From NCBI RefSeq assembly GCF_021043365.1, contig NZ_JAJNDU010000001.1:1698164-1762163 (forward strand): a DNA stretch of 64,000 nt. Direction: 5' to 3'. The notes below the pieces were generated by a model. That model saw nothing but the letters and a program-made list of their open reading frames with translations. It ran no database searches and had not been told where the DNA came from. The translations under genes were made by a program, and so were the position numbers. The DNA is from Sphingomonas sp. IC-11 (GTDB lineage: Bacteria; Pseudomonadota; Alphaproteobacteria; Sphingomonadales; Sphingomonadaceae). Shown here piece after piece: positions 1-12,232 of this stretch (within the stretch, counting starts at the first letter, position 1; each line of letters starts with the position of its first letter).

Positions 1-1
1 C

Positions 2-733
2 GATCTGAGCAGTGGCCAGCTGCTCGGCTTTGAAGTGCTCGCGCGGTGGGAACATCCGATACACGGTCAGATCAAACCGGATCGCTTCATCCCCATTGCC
101 GAACAGACCGGCATGATAGCCGATCTTTCCCAGTCTCTGATGAGCCAAGCCCTCCAGGCCGCTCGCGATTGGGATCCGGCACTAACCATCTCGATCAACG
201 TCTCGCCCGTCCAATTGCGCGATGCTTGGCTGCCGCAGAAGATCATCAAGCTACTGCTGGAAACCGGATTCCCCGCGCATCGGCTGGAGATCGAGATCAC
301 CGAACGGGCATTGCTCGAGAATCTGCCGCTTGCTCAATCCATTATCGGCAGCCTGAAGAACCAGGGCATCCGCGTCGCGCTCGACGATTTCGGCACTGGC
401 TATTCCAGCCTCGGCCACCTGCGCGCGCTTCCCTTTGACCGGATCAAGATCGACCGCAGCTTCGTGCAGGCGATCGCTGATGATCAGGACAGCGCCGCCC
501 TTGTGGGTGCCGTCGCCAGTGTCGGGGCTAGCCTGAACCTGCCGGTGACCGCGGAAGGCATTGAGGATCTTGCGCTGGAAGCGCGGATGCGCGCACTCGG
601 GTGCGCGCGCGGACAGGGATATCTGTACGGCCGCCCGATGGACGCGGCGAATACGCGTCGGCTGCTGGCCGAGCGCCGTCTGCTAGCCGCCGGCAGCGCA
701 GCGTCAGAAGCTGAGCGCCGCCTCGTCGGCTGA
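2..733 (+). CDS. EAL-domain cyclic-di-GMP phosphodiesterase, C-terminal part (5' end outside window)
   Basis: The reading frame is open from base 2, so the gene starts before the window. What is visible is a nearly complete EAL domain, which hydrolyses cyclic di-GMP to pGpG at the inner face of the membrane. It begins with the signature glutamate as FEVLARWEHP, followed by the N-x-S segment SINVSP, ITERALLEN, the metal-binding DDFGTGYSSL loop, KIDRSFV and the late glutamate in TAEGIED. All the usual metal and catalytic positions appear intact, so the domain should be active. Such domains are usually fused to PAS, GGDEF or membrane segments, which would lie upstream and cannot be seen. It converges on comM with a 16-base gap. 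Confidence 0.9.
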   Translation, partial: DLSSGQLLGFEVLARWEHPIHGQIKPDRFIPIAEQTGMIADLSQSLMSQALQAARDWDPALTISINVSPVQLRDAWLPQKIIKLLLETGFPAHRLEIEITERALLENLPLAQSIIGSLKNQGIRVALDDFGTGYSSLGHLRALPFDRIKIDRSFVQAIADDQDSAALVGAVASVGASLNLPVTAEGIEDLALEARMRALGCARGQGYLYGRPMDAANTRRLLAERRLLAAGSAASEAERRLVG

Positions 734-749
734 GCGAGCGGGACGCCGC

Positions 750-2258
750 CTAGTTCCTCGGCGGCTGCCGTCGATAGCTCAGCGCCTCGGCCACATGAAG
801 GCGTCCGATCTCGGCACTGCCGGCCATGTCAGCGATCGTGCGCGCCACCCGCAGGATGCGGGTATAACCGCGAGCGGATAGCCGCATCGCTTCGGCCGCC
901 TGCGCCAGCAGGGCGCGACCGGCAGGATCAGGCGTCGCGAACTTCTCCAGCAGCTCGCCATCGATTTCCGCATTCGTGCGGATCCCGGCTTCGCGATAAC
1001 GCTCCGCCTGGGCGCTGCGCACTGCAGCGACTCGCGTCGCGACCTCCGCCGATCCTTCCGCGGAGGGTGGCAGCATCAGGTCCACGGCACTGACCGCCTG
1101 CACTTCCACGTGCAGGTCGATCCGGTCGAGCAGCGGACCAGAAACCTTCGCCTGGTAATCCGCCGCGCATTTTGGAGCTCTTGCGCACGCGAGCCCCGCA
1201 TCGCCAAGATAGCCGCACCGGCAGGGGTTCATCGCCGCGACCAACTGAACTTTCGCGGGGAACGTAACGTGCGCATTGGCCCGGGCCACGCTGACGTTCC
1301 CGGACTCGAGCGGCTGCCGCAGCGAGTCGAGGACGGCGCGCTGGAACTCAGGCAACTCGTCGAGAAAGAGTACGCCGAGGTGCGCCATGCTCACCTCGCC
1401 CGGCCGCACCTTCAGCCCGCCGCCCGTCAGCGCCGCCATGGAGGCAGAGTGATGCGGTGCGCGGAAGGGGCGGGTGCGCGTCAGCCGCCCACCCTCCAGC
1501 GTGCCGGCCACCGACTGCACCGTGGAGACCTCAAGCGCTTCCCCGGGGTCGAGCGGCGGCAGTATTCCCGGCAAGCACGCCGCCATCAGCGACTTGCCCG
1601 AGCCCGGCGGCCCGACCATCAGCAGATTGTGGTTGCCGGCCGCTGCAATCTCCAGCGCGCGTTTTGCCGTTTCCTGACCACGGACCTGCCGCAAGTCGGG
1701 GCCTTTTGCGCTCGTCTCTACGTCGCCGGCGCGCGGTGCCGGCAAAAGGCCATGGCCTTTCAGATGATTGATGAGCGACAGGAGGTCGGGTGCGGCGACC
1801 ACGTCGATTGATCCACTCCAGGCTGCCTCTGCGCCTTGGGAGGCGGGACAAATCAGCCCATTGCCGATTTCCGCCGCGTGCAGCGCCGCCAGCAACACGC
1901 CCGGCGAGGGCGCGAGCCGGCCATCCAGTGTCAGTTCGCCAACAATAACATATTCGGCCAGCGCTTCGGCATCGACCACCCCCATCGCGGCCAGCAGGCC
2001 AAGCGCAATCGGCAGGTCGAAATGTGACCCCTCCTTAGGCAAATCCGCCGGCGACAGGTTGACCGCGATTCTCTTCGGCGGCAGCGCAAGCCCCATTGCG
2101 GCGATCGCTCCCCGAACCCGCTCGCGACTCTCACCCACCGCTTTATCGGCCAGTCCGACCAGATTGAATGCTGGCAAGCCTGCAATCAGCTGCACCTGCA
2201 CTTCAACGGCGCGCGCCTCCAATCCGAGATACGCTACCGTTGCGACGATCGCCGCCAT
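750..2258 (-). CDS. comM: ComM/YifB-family Mg-chelatase-like AAA+ ATPase
   Basis: About 502 residues, the usual ComM length. The N-terminal S5-fold (ChlI) region runs to about residue 170, the Walker A motif VGPPGSGKS lies near 215-223, and a C-terminal Mg-chelatase-like domain ends the protein. In naturally competent bacteria ComM is a hexameric helicase that promotes branch migration during transformation; in other species the role is less clear. The start at 2258 is chosen because the protein there begins MAAIVATVAYLG, as in homologues, and has a strong AGGGGGG ribosome site. The longer upstream frame is rich in Arg and Pro and looks non-coding. The start region is divergent from the PGPGW gene. 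Confidence 0.93.
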   Translation of the reverse strand: MAAIVATVAYLGLEARAVEVQVQLIAGLPAFNLVGLADKAVGESRERVRGAIAAMGLALPPKRIAVNLSPADLPKEGSHFDLPIALGLLAAMGVVDAEALAEYVIVGELTLDGRLAPSPGVLLAALHAAEIGNGLICPASQGAEAAWSGSIDVVAAPDLLSLINHLKGHGLLPAPRAGDVETSAKGPDLRQVRGQETAKRALEIAAAGNHNLLMVGPPGSGKSLMAACLPGILPPLDPGEALEVSTVQSVAGTLEGGRLTRTRPFRAPHHSASMAALTGGGLKVRPGEVSMAHLGVLFLDELPEFQRAVLDSLRQPLESGNVSVARANAHVTFPAKVQLVAAMNPCRCGYLGDAGLACARAPKCAADYQAKVSGPLLDRIDLHVEVQAVSAVDLMLPPSAEGSAEVATRVAAVRSAQAERYREAGIRTNAEIDGELLEKFATPDPAGRALLAQAAEAMRLSARGYTRILRVARTIADMAGSAEIGRLHVAEALSYRRQPPRN

Positions 2259-2352
2259 AGATCCCCCCTGCTCCCCACCCCTGCTCATACCGGCTTTCCG
2301 GCCGCTGCGAAGCTCCCGCGCGCGTCTTGCCAATGCAACACACCTTCGCCAC

Positions 2353-2640
2353 ATGGCTGCCATGCGCGACCGCCATCCTGTGATGCGTATTCTGCAACTG
2401 ACCCTCGGTGGGCTCCTGCTTGTGGGTGCCGCGCTGATGGGTCCCCTGCCCGGCCCTGGCGGCATCTTCCTGTTTGCAGGGGGAATGATCCTGATCCTGC
2501 GCAACTCGCGCTGGGCTCAGGTGCGCTGGGCGCGGGTGAAGCGGCGCTGGCCGCGCATTGGCAACATGGTCGATCGGGTCATGCGCCGGCCCAGCGAGCG
2601 GCGGCGGCGCGCGCGCGATCGTGTCCTCGGCTCGCGTTGA
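2353..2640 (+). CDS. Small PGPGW-type transmembrane protein
   Basis: A 95-residue protein with one long hydrophobic stretch containing GPLPGPGGIFLFAGG, typical of the PGPGW family of putative membrane proteins. The segment is followed by a very basic cytosolic tail (RWARVKRRWPR and RRPSERRRRARDR). The function of the family is unknown. Three in-frame ATG codons at 2353, 2362 and 2383 are possible starts and none has a clear ribosome site; starting at 2383 gives an 85-residue protein that begins directly before the membrane segment. It is divergent from comM and lies just upstream of a terminator-like hairpin and rpmH. Confidence 0.7.
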   Translation: MAAMRDRHPVMRILQLTLGGLLLVGAALMGPLPGPGGIFLFAGGMILILRNSRWAQVRWARVKRRWPRIGNMVDRVMRRPSERRRRARDRVLGSR

Positions 2641-2677
2641 CTTGCACCGCGCCTTCGCTTATGCCGCGCACCATTCG

Positions 2678-2706
2678 GGCCGTCCCTCGTGGCGGCCTTT
2701 ATTTTT
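2678..2706 (+). terminator. Possible rho-independent terminator upstream of rpmH
   Basis: A GGCCG/CGGCC stem with a ten-base loop is followed directly by TTTATTTTT. It would separate the small PGPGW gene from the rpmH operon. The stem is short, so this is only a moderate candidate. Confidence 0.45.
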
Positions 2707-2724
2707 CAGATTCGGGAATGAACC

Positions 2725-2859
2725 ATGAAGCGGACCTTTCAGCCGAGCAACCTGGTGCGGGCACGCCGTCACGGCTTCCGTGCACGGATGGCGACGGTCG
2801 GCGGTCGCGCCGTGATCCGCGCGCGCCGGGCGCGCGGCCGCAAGAAGCTGTCGGCCTAA
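2725..2859 (+). CDS. rpmH: 50S ribosomal protein L34
   Basis: A 44-residue, strongly basic protein starting [19 protein letters not shown] and ending GRKKLSA, which is unmistakable for L34 of the large ribosomal subunit. The length is normal for the family. It is followed 35 bases later by rnpA, the near-universal rpmH-rnpA pairing. In many bacteria this pair lies next to dnaA and oriC, but no dnaA or cluster of DnaA boxes is visible here. Codon use matches the neighbouring genes. Confidence 0.97.
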   Translation: MKRTFQPSNLVRARRHGFRARMATVGGRAVIRARRARGRKKLSA

Positions 2860-2894
2860 CCGTCTTACAGGATAAGACGGACTCAAGCTTGACC

Positions 2895-3215
2895 ATGCTT
2901 ACTCGCCGCCGGGATTTCCTGGCGGCGAATGCTGGACGGCGTGCGCCAATGCCTGGCTTCGTGCTGCTGGTGCGCCCACGCGATGATGGCGACGCTGCGA
3001 TGCGCGTTGGCTACACCGTAACCAAGAAGATCGGCAACGCTGTGGTACGTAACCGGATGAAGCGCCGGTTGCGTGCCTTGGCGCGTGAGCTGTTGCCGAC
3101 TGAGGGCGTATCTGGCGCCGATCACGTGCTGATTGGCCGCATGGGCGGCATCGAACGTGATTATGCCAGTCTTCGGGCGGAGCTCAGCAAGGCGCTGCGC
3201 AAGGTCAGCCGATGA
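2895..3215 (+). CDS. rnpA: Ribonuclease P protein component
   Basis: About 106 residues. RnpA is the basic protein subunit of RNase P and binds the catalytic RNA to mature the 5' ends of tRNAs. The signature RNR-type motif is present as KIGNAVVRNRMKRRLR, near residues 50-65, after a VGYTVTKK strand. ATG 2895 was chosen because the protein then begins MLTRRRDFLAA as in homologues; an in-frame TTG at 2889 is an alternative. The stop overlaps the yidD start by four bases (ATGA), which indicates translational coupling. Confidence 0.95.
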   Translation: MLTRRRDFLAANAGRRAPMPGFVLLVRPRDDGDAAMRVGYTVTKKIGNAVVRNRMKRRLRALARELLPTEGVSGADHVLIGRMGGIERDYASLRAELSKALRKVSR

Positions 3216-3424
3216 TCGCACGGCTGTTGATCCTCCTGGCGCGCGGCTGGCAGCTTGGCCCTTCGCTGATCCTGCCGCCGTCGTGCCGATATCAGCCAAG
3301 CTGTTCGGCCTATGCAATCGAGGCGCTGCGCCGCTATGGGGCCGCACGTGGCGGCTGGCTGGCGGCGAAGCGGATCGCGCGTTGTCATCCGTGGGGCGGG
3401 CACGGCTATGATCCGGTGCCGTAA
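3212..3424 (+). CDS. yidD: Membrane protein insertion efficiency factor YidD
   Basis: A 70-residue protein carrying the family signature: LPPSCRYQPSCSAYAIEAL with its conserved cysteines, then the C-terminal CHPWGGHGYDPVP. YidD is a small peripheral inner-membrane protein that assists YidC-dependent insertion. Starting ATGA over the rnpA stop and lying 15 bases before yidC, it sits in the conserved rnpA-yidD-yidC order. Confidence 0.95.
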   Translation: MIARLLILLARGWQLGPSLILPPSCRYQPSCSAYAIEALRRYGAARGGWLAAKRIARCHPWGGHGYDPVP

Positions 3425-3439
3425 GGGAATTGGGCGCTC

Positions 3440-5143
3440 GTGAACCAAGAGAATAAGAACTTTGTCCTGTTCGCGGTGATCGCGGCGCTGATCCTGTTCG
3501 GATGGCCGGTGATCCAGAACCGGTTCTTTCCGACCGCCAACCCTCCGGTAACCAAGATCGAGGCTGGCAAGCAGAAGGTTTTGCCTCAGCCTGCTGCCGA
3601 TCCCACTGCCGACACGCCCGCTGCGATCCGTGATCGCACGGCTGTTCTGCGCGAAGCGCCGCGCGTTCAGATCGACACGCCGACCATGCATGGCTCGATC
3701 AATCTGCGCGGCGCCCGGATCGATGATCTGGTGCTGAAGAACTACAAGGAAACCATCGCTAAGGACTCGCCCCCGGTGCGTCTCCTGTCGCCGGCTGGCA
3801 CGCGCGACGCGTATTTTGCTGGTTTCGGCTGGCGTGACGAGGGCTTGGCGCCTCCGTCCTCGGACACGGTCTGGACTGCATCTTCCCAGCTTCTGGCGCC
3901 CGGCAGGCCGGTGACGCTGACCGCCGCCAATGCGAAGGGTCAGCGCTTCGCGATCGAGCTGTCGGTTGATGACGGCTATATGTTCAGCATCAAGCAGACG
4001 GTGGCAAACGCGGGTCCGGCGCCTGTTCCCGTCGCCGCCTACGGCCTCGTCAACCGTGCTGGCGTTTCGAAGGATCCCGACAGCTGGACCGTTCACGTCG
4101 GGCCGATGTCGGTGCACAACGACAAGGCGGATTACGACGTCAACTTCAAGGACGTGGACGAAGGCGACAAGCGCTTCTCCACTACCGGCGGCTGGCTGGG
4201 CTTCGTCGACAAATATTGGCTCACTGCGCTGATCCCCGATCAGGCACGCGCCTTCGAAGGCCAGTTCCGTGCGGGCGCCAACAAGGCGTACCAGGCCGAT
4301 TACACCAGCAGCGCACAACTGCTGCAGCCCGGTCGTCAGGTCACGCAGAGCAGCCGCTTCTTCGCCGGCGCGAAGGAAGTCCGTCTGCTGGATCATTATA
4401 CCGATAAGGAAGGCGTCAACCGCTTCGACTATGCGCTCGACTGGGGCTGGTTCCGCCTCATCGAAAAGCCGATCTTCTATTATCTCGACTGGCTGTTCCG
4501 CCACTTGGGCAACTTCGGCATCGCCATCATCCTGCTGACGCTGACGATCCGTCTCCTCATGTTCCCGATTGCTCAGCGCCAGTTCGCCTCCATGGCCAAC
4601 ATGCGCGCCGTGCAGCCGAAAATGAAGGCGATCCAGGAGCGGTACAAGGACGACAAGCCGCGCATGCAGCAGGAGATCATGGCGCTCTACAAGGCGGAGA
4701 AGGTCAATCCTCTCGCCGGCTGTCTGCCCACCCTGCTTCAGATCCCGATCTTCTACGCGCTGTACAAGATGCTGATGCTGACCATCGAAATGCGGCATCA
4801 GCCGTTCGTCGGCTGGATCAAGGATCTGTCCGCGCCCGATCCGCTCACCCCGGTGAACCTGTTCGGCCTGCTTGCCTTCACGCCTCCCTCGTTCCTCGCG
4901 ATCGGCGTAGTGCCTATCCTGCTCGGCATCAGCATGTACTTCCAGTTCAAGCTGAACCCGGCTCCGATGGATGACGCGCAGAAGCAGATCTTCTCGCTGA
5001 TGCCGTGGGTGCTGATGTTCGTAATGGCCCCGTTCGCAGTCGGCCTTCAGGTCTACTGGATCACCTCCAACGTGCTCACCATTCTGCAGCAAAAGCTGCT
5101 CTACGCCCGCCATCCAGGCCTGAAGGAAGCTCCCGCGAAATGA
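3440..5143 (+). CDS. yidC: Membrane protein insertase YidC
   Basis: 567 residues, normal for the Gram-negative form. It inserts inner-membrane proteins alone or with SecYEG. An N-terminal membrane anchor (residues 6-24, [19 protein letters not shown]) is followed by a large periplasmic beta-domain to about residue 345, then the conserved five-helix insertase core. That core carries [22 protein letters not shown] near residue 430 and late helices ending in [13 protein letters not shown]. The C terminus is short and mildly basic. The stop overlaps the engB start, making yidD-yidC-engB one transcription unit. Confidence 0.97.
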   Translation: MNQENKNFVLFAVIAALILFGWPVIQNRFFPTANPPVTKIEAGKQKVLPQPAADPTADTPAAIRDRTAVLREAPRVQIDTPTMHGSINLRGARIDDLVLKNYKETIAKDSPPVRLLSPAGTRDAYFAGFGWRDEGLAPPSSDTVWTASSQLLAPGRPVTLTAANAKGQRFAIELSVDDGYMFSIKQTVANAGPAPVPVAAYGLVNRAGVSKDPDSWTVHVGPMSVHNDKADYDVNFKDVDEGDKRFSTTGGWLGFVDKYWLTALIPDQARAFEGQFRAGANKAYQADYTSSAQLLQPGRQVTQSSRFFAGAKEVRLLDHYTDKEGVNRFDYALDWGWFRLIEKPIFYYLDWLFRHLGNFGIAIILLTLTIRLLMFPIAQRQFASMANMRAVQPKMKAIQERYKDDKPRMQQEIMALYKAEKVNPLAGCLPTLLQIPIFYALYKMLMLTIEMRHQPFVGWIKDLSAPDPLTPVNLFGLLAFTPPSFLAIGVVPILLGISMYFQFKLNPAPMDDAQKQIFSLMPWVLMFVMAPFAVGLQVYWITSNVLTILQQKLLYARHPGLKEAPAK

Positions 5144-5850
5144 CCACCCCCTCCCAGCCTGCGGAAGAGAACCAGCCGCAGGCTGGCGCGGAAGCTTTGA
5201 CGAACGACGATCAGGCGACCAACTCGGCCGAGGCGATTGAAACCGCGCGCAAGATTTTCGCGGGGCCCATCACGTTTTTGAGATCGGCTCCGGCGCTTCA
5301 GTTCCTGCCGGAGCCCCATGTTCCCGAAGTGGCCTTCGCCGGCCGATCCAACGTCGGCAAATCGTCGCTGATCAATGCACTGACCGGCCGCAAGACCCTG
5401 GCCCGCACCTCTGTGACGCCGGGACGCACACAGGAATTGAACTTCTTCGACGTTGGCGAGCCGCTCCAGTTCCGCCTCGTCGACATGCCCGGCTACGGCT
5501 TCGCCAAGGCGCCCAAGGACATGGTCAAGAAGTGGCGCTTTCTGGTGAACGACTTCCTGCGCGGGCGGCAGGTTCTGAAGCGCGCGCTGGTGCTCATCGA
5601 CGCGCGTCACGGCATCAAGGATGTGGATCGTGAGATCCTCGACATGCTCGACAAGGCGGCGGTCAGCTATCGCATGGTCCTGACCAAGGCAGACAAGATC
5701 AAGGCGACCGACCTTGCCGAGGTGACGCAGCGCACGATCGCGGAGGCTCGCAAGCGACCGGCCGCCCATCCGGAGATCATCGCCACTTCCTCGGAAAAGG
5801 GCATGGGCATCCCCGAACTGCGCGCGGCGGTGGTCGAAGCGATCGGTTGA
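5140..5850 (+). CDS. engB: Ribosome biogenesis GTP-binding protein EngB/YsxC
   Basis: A 236-residue TRAFAC GTPase needed for large-subunit ribosome assembly. The GTPase motifs are in order: G1 GRSNVGKS near 68-75, the G2 threonine in SVTPGRTQ, G3 DMPGYG near 115-120, G4 TKAD near 182-185 and G5 TSSEKG near 219. About 35 acidic, low-complexity residues precede the core and are probably disordered. The start at 5140 overlaps the yidC stop as ATGA, which fits the conserved gene order. In other alphaproteobacteria I would expect argB next; here a GST gene follows. Confidence 0.95.
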   Translation: MTTPSQPAEENQPQAGAEALTNDDQATNSAEAIETARKIFAGPITFLRSAPALQFLPEPHVPEVAFAGRSNVGKSSLINALTGRKTLARTSVTPGRTQELNFFDVGEPLQFRLVDMPGYGFAKAPKDMVKKWRFLVNDFLRGRQVLKRALVLIDARHGIKDVDREILDMLDKAAVSYRMVLTKADKIKATDLAEVTQRTIAEARKRPAAHPEIIATSSEKGMGIPELRAAVVEAIG

Positions 5851-5887
5851 GTTGCGCATGGGACGCGGCGGCGATACGCCCGGTCCC

Positions 5888-6553
5888 ATGAAGCTCATCA
5901 TCGGCAACAAGGCCTATTCGTCCTGGTCGCTCCGCGGCTGGCTCGCCTGCAAGCAATCGGGCCTGCCGTTCGAGGAAGTGGTCGTGCCGCTGTACGATCA
6001 GGATTGGGACCGCCGGCGTGAGGGAGCCGAATTCGCACCCTCTTCCGGGAAGGTGCCGATCCTGTGGGATGGCGAGGCTGTCGTGTGGGACAGTCTCGCG
6101 ATCATCGAATATCTCGCCGACAAGGTTGGCCGGGACCGGTTCTGGCCGGCTGATGAGGCGGCCCGGGCCATGGCTCGCTCGATGGCGGCCGAGATGCATT
6201 CCAGCTTCATCGCGCTGCGCCGCCAGCATAGCATGAACATTCGCCAGGTTTATTCGCCAGTGCCGCCCTCTGAAGCGGTCGTGGCGGACCTCTCGCGAAT
6301 CATGGAGCTCTGGGCACAAGCACGCGCGCGTTTCGCAGGAGACGGCCAGTTCCTGTTCGGGGACTTTGGGGCGACGGACATCATGTTCGCCCCAGTCTGC
6401 ACCCGCATCGTCACCTATTCGCTGCCCGTTCCGCGATTTGCCGCCGCTTATATCCACTCGGTGCTCACCCACCCCTTCATGCAGGATTGGATTGCCGGTG
6501 CGCAGGAGGAGGATTGGGTGATTGAGCAGTTCGAGCACCCCGCCCGCGCATGA
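5888..6553 (+). CDS. Glutathione S-transferase family protein
   Basis: A 221-residue cytosolic GST-fold protein. The N-terminal thioredoxin-like domain begins MKLIIGNKAYSSWSLRGWL, with the serine pair at the usual active-site position, and continues to SGKVPIL and WDSLAIIEYLAD, which bind glutathione. A helical C-terminal domain follows. The substrate cannot be read from sequence. ATG 5888 is used because homologues begin MKLIIGNKxYSSWS; an in-frame ATG at 5852 would add 12 unlikely residues. The stop overlaps the dapE start as ATGA, so the two genes are coupled. Confidence 0.85.
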   Translation: MKLIIGNKAYSSWSLRGWLACKQSGLPFEEVVVPLYDQDWDRRREGAEFAPSSGKVPILWDGEAVVWDSLAIIEYLADKVGRDRFWPADEAARAMARSMAAEMHSSFIALRRQHSMNIRQVYSPVPPSEAVVADLSRIMELWAQARARFAGDGQFLFGDFGATDIMFAPVCTRIVTYSLPVPRFAAAYIHSVLTHPFMQDWIAGAQEEDWVIEQFEHPARA

Positions 6554-7677
6554 CCGATACGCTTGAGCTGGCGAAGGCGCTGATCGCCTGCGAAAGCGTC
6601 ACGCCGGCACGCGGAGCGGTGTTCGACGTTTTGGAAGCCGCGCTAGAGCCCCTCGGATTCGACGTCGATCGGTTCATACTTGGCGAGTCGCCCTACGGCC
6701 CGGTCGAAAACATGCTGGCGGTTCGCGGCAATGGCTCGCCCCATATCGCCTTCGCTGGTCATGTCGACGTGGTGCCACCCGGCGAGGGTTGGACGAGCGG
6801 CGCTTTTACTCCCGACGTCCGCGGCGGGCTGCTTTACGGTCGTGGCGCGGTCGACATGAAGGGCGCCATTGCAGCTTTCGTCGCGGCGGCAGCAAGGGCT
6901 CAGGGGCCGGGCACGACGAGCCTCATCATCACTGGCGATGAGGAAGGTCCAGCCGTCTACGGCACCCGTGCGCTGATCGAACGTATGCAGGCTCGGGGGT
7001 TGAAGCCGGACTTCTGCTTGGTGGGTGAGCCGACCTCTGCGGCGCGGCTCGGCGACATGATCAAGATCGGTCGCCGGGGATCGGTCAACATCTGGATCGA
7101 CGTGCCTGGCCGCCAGGGCCACGTCGCTTATCCGCATCTCGCTGATAATCCTATCCCGCGGCTGGTCGCCGCCTTGGCCGAGATCGACGGCATTGTGCTT
7201 GATGAGGGTAATGCCTGGTTCCAGCCGTCGAATATCGAGGTCACGGACATTGCGGTCGGCAACCCGGCGACCAACGTCATTCCGGCCAAGGCCTCTGCCC
7301 GCCTGTCGATCCGCTTCAATGATCAGCATCGCGGCTTGGATCTGACGCAACGGATCACCTCCGTGGTTCACCGCCACGCTCCCGAAGCGCAGGTTCGCGG
7401 AGTCGTATCGGGAGAGGCGTTCCTGACCGAACCAGGGCCGCTCTCGACGATCCTTTCAGCAGCCATCGAGGCAAACACTGGAATCTCGCCCGAGCTTTCC
7501 ACCACTGGCGGCACCTCGGACGCTCGCTTCCTCTCGGCACTCTGTCCGGTGGTCGAGTTCGGCCTGCTTAACGCCACCATGCACAAGCTAGACGAGGCCG
7601 TATCCGTCGCAGATCTCTACGCGCTTACTGACATTTACGCTGACTTTCTCGCCCGCATCGGCAACGCTGGTTCCTGA
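6550..7677 (+). CDS. dapE: Succinyl-diaminopimelate desuccinylase
   Basis: 375 residues, the usual DapE length in the M20 family of di-zinc hydrolases. It releases succinate from N-succinyl-LL-diaminopimelate in the lysine and peptidoglycan precursor pathway. Metal and catalytic residues are visible: AGHVDVVPPG (His71), GRGAVDMKG (Asp102), TGDEEG (Glu131 and Glu132), and the late STTGGTSDARF segment followed by EFGLLNATMHKLDE. It begins inside the GST stop codon and is probably the last gene of the rpmH operon, ending before the hairpin at 7782. Confidence 0.94.
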   Translation: MTDTLELAKALIACESVTPARGAVFDVLEAALEPLGFDVDRFILGESPYGPVENMLAVRGNGSPHIAFAGHVDVVPPGEGWTSGAFTPDVRGGLLYGRGAVDMKGAIAAFVAAAARAQGPGTTSLIITGDEEGPAVYGTRALIERMQARGLKPDFCLVGEPTSAARLGDMIKIGRRGSVNIWIDVPGRQGHVAYPHLADNPIPRLVAALAEIDGIVLDEGNAWFQPSNIEVTDIAVGNPATNVIPAKASARLSIRFNDQHRGLDLTQRITSVVHRHAPEAQVRGVVSGEAFLTEPGPLSTILSAAIEANTGISPELSTTGGTSDARFLSALCPVVEFGLLNATMHKLDEAVSVADLYALTDIYADFLARIGNAGS

Positions 7678-7781
7678 GACGGAGGGACTTACCCGCGGAG
7701 GTCAGCACCGGTGCCCGGCACGCTGCTCCACCCAGTGCTGGGGCAGAGCCCTCCGCCATTCACCCACCCTGCATACAGAAA

Positions 7782-7812
7782 GAGCGCGGAATGCCCCAGG
7801 CACTCCGCGCTC
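7782..7812 (-). terminator. Terminator of the atp operon
   Basis: A 14-bp stem with a three-base loop lies between convergent dapE and atpC. Read on the minus strand the only imperfection is a G-U wobble, and the stem is followed by CTTTCT. On the plus strand the same pair is an A-C mismatch. This asymmetry argues that it acts mainly on the minus-strand transcript, ending the ATP synthase operon. Confidence 0.75.
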
Positions 7813-7839
7813 CCCTGATACGCGCCAACTGGCGTTGGA

Positions 7840-8091
7840 TCAGCCGGCCTGTTCCGCAAGGACCGTCAGGCCGTTGGCATTCACTTCCGCGAAACCGCCG
7901 CGGATGGCGATCGTCTCGGGCGCGGCGCCCTGGGTCCTGTGAACCAGCAGGTCGCCATCGCGGATGGTCGACATCAGCGGAGCGTGGCCTTCCAGCACGC
8001 CGAAGTCACCTTCGGTGCCCGGCACGGTGACCATATAGACGTCTTCGCTACGGACGAGACGTTCGGGAGTGACGAGTTCGAAGTGGAGCAT
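7840..8091 (-). CDS. atpC: F1 ATP synthase epsilon subunit (short form)
   Basis: 83 residues beginning [13 protein letters not shown], the start of the epsilon beta-sandwich domain, and containing [19 protein letters not shown], the family signature. It joins the central stalk to the c-ring. Most bacterial epsilon subunits have about 130 residues because a C-terminal two-helix domain follows; that domain is absent here, which matches short forms in sphingomonads as far as I recall. Without the helices this subunit cannot brake ATP hydrolysis in the usual way. It is the last gene of atpHAGDC. Confidence 0.93.
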   Translation of the reverse strand: MLHFELVTPERLVRSEDVYMVTVPGTEGDFGVLEGHAPLMSTIRDGDLLVHRTQGAAPETIAIRGGFAEVNANGLTVLAEQAG

Positions 8092-8105
8092 CTCTTCTTC
8101 TCACT

Positions 8106-8199
8106 CCCCTCCCGGATCCAGGAGGGGTTTGGGTAGGCCGCTTGGAAGGGGAGCCTTACGGCCGCCCCCTCCCCTGATCCCTCCCGCGGTGCGGGAGGG
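8106..8199. repeat. Palindromic spacer element between atpD and atpC
   Basis: The 116-base gap between two core genes holds at least two hairpins. One has CCCCTCC/GGAGGGG arms at 8106-8127. The other has CCCTCCCGC/GCGGGAGGG arms around a GGT loop at 8179-8199. The C-run and G-run composition resembles the small palindromic intergenic repeats that are dispersed in many proteobacterial genomes. No coding potential is seen. Confidence 0.6.
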
Positions 8200-8207
8200 A
8201 GATCGGC

Positions 8208-10585
<2,378 letters not shown>

Positions 10586-10636
10586 TCTGTTTCCACTTTG
10601 TTGTGCCCCCGCCGCATCGGCGGAAGCCCAGACCGG

Positions 10637-10691
10637 GTTCCCGCGCCGGGCTTCATCAAGACGTTGCCTCGATGAACCCTATCGCGGGAAC
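10637..10691. repeat. Long interrupted stem-loop in the atpA-atpG spacer
   Basis: Outer arms GTTCCCGCG at 10637-10645 and CGCGGGAAC at 10683-10691 are perfectly complementary. Inside them GGGCTTCATC faces GATGAACCC with one bulged base. The 55-base structure would form on either strand. It sits inside the operon transcript and could affect mRNA stability or subunit ratios, or be a relic of a small palindromic repeat. No ORF is supported here. Confidence 0.6.
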
Positions 10692-10699
10692 ACAACTCC

Positions 10700-12232
<1,533 letters not shown>

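Noticed and set aside
2641..2895. Replication origin near rpmH
   Set aside because: The rpmH-rnpA pair often marks oriC, but no dnaA gene or DnaA-box cluster is visible in or around this region.
3161..5113. Long minus-strand frame opposite yidC
   Set aside because: Arg/His/Gln-rich translation with no domain; yidC on the other strand is certain.
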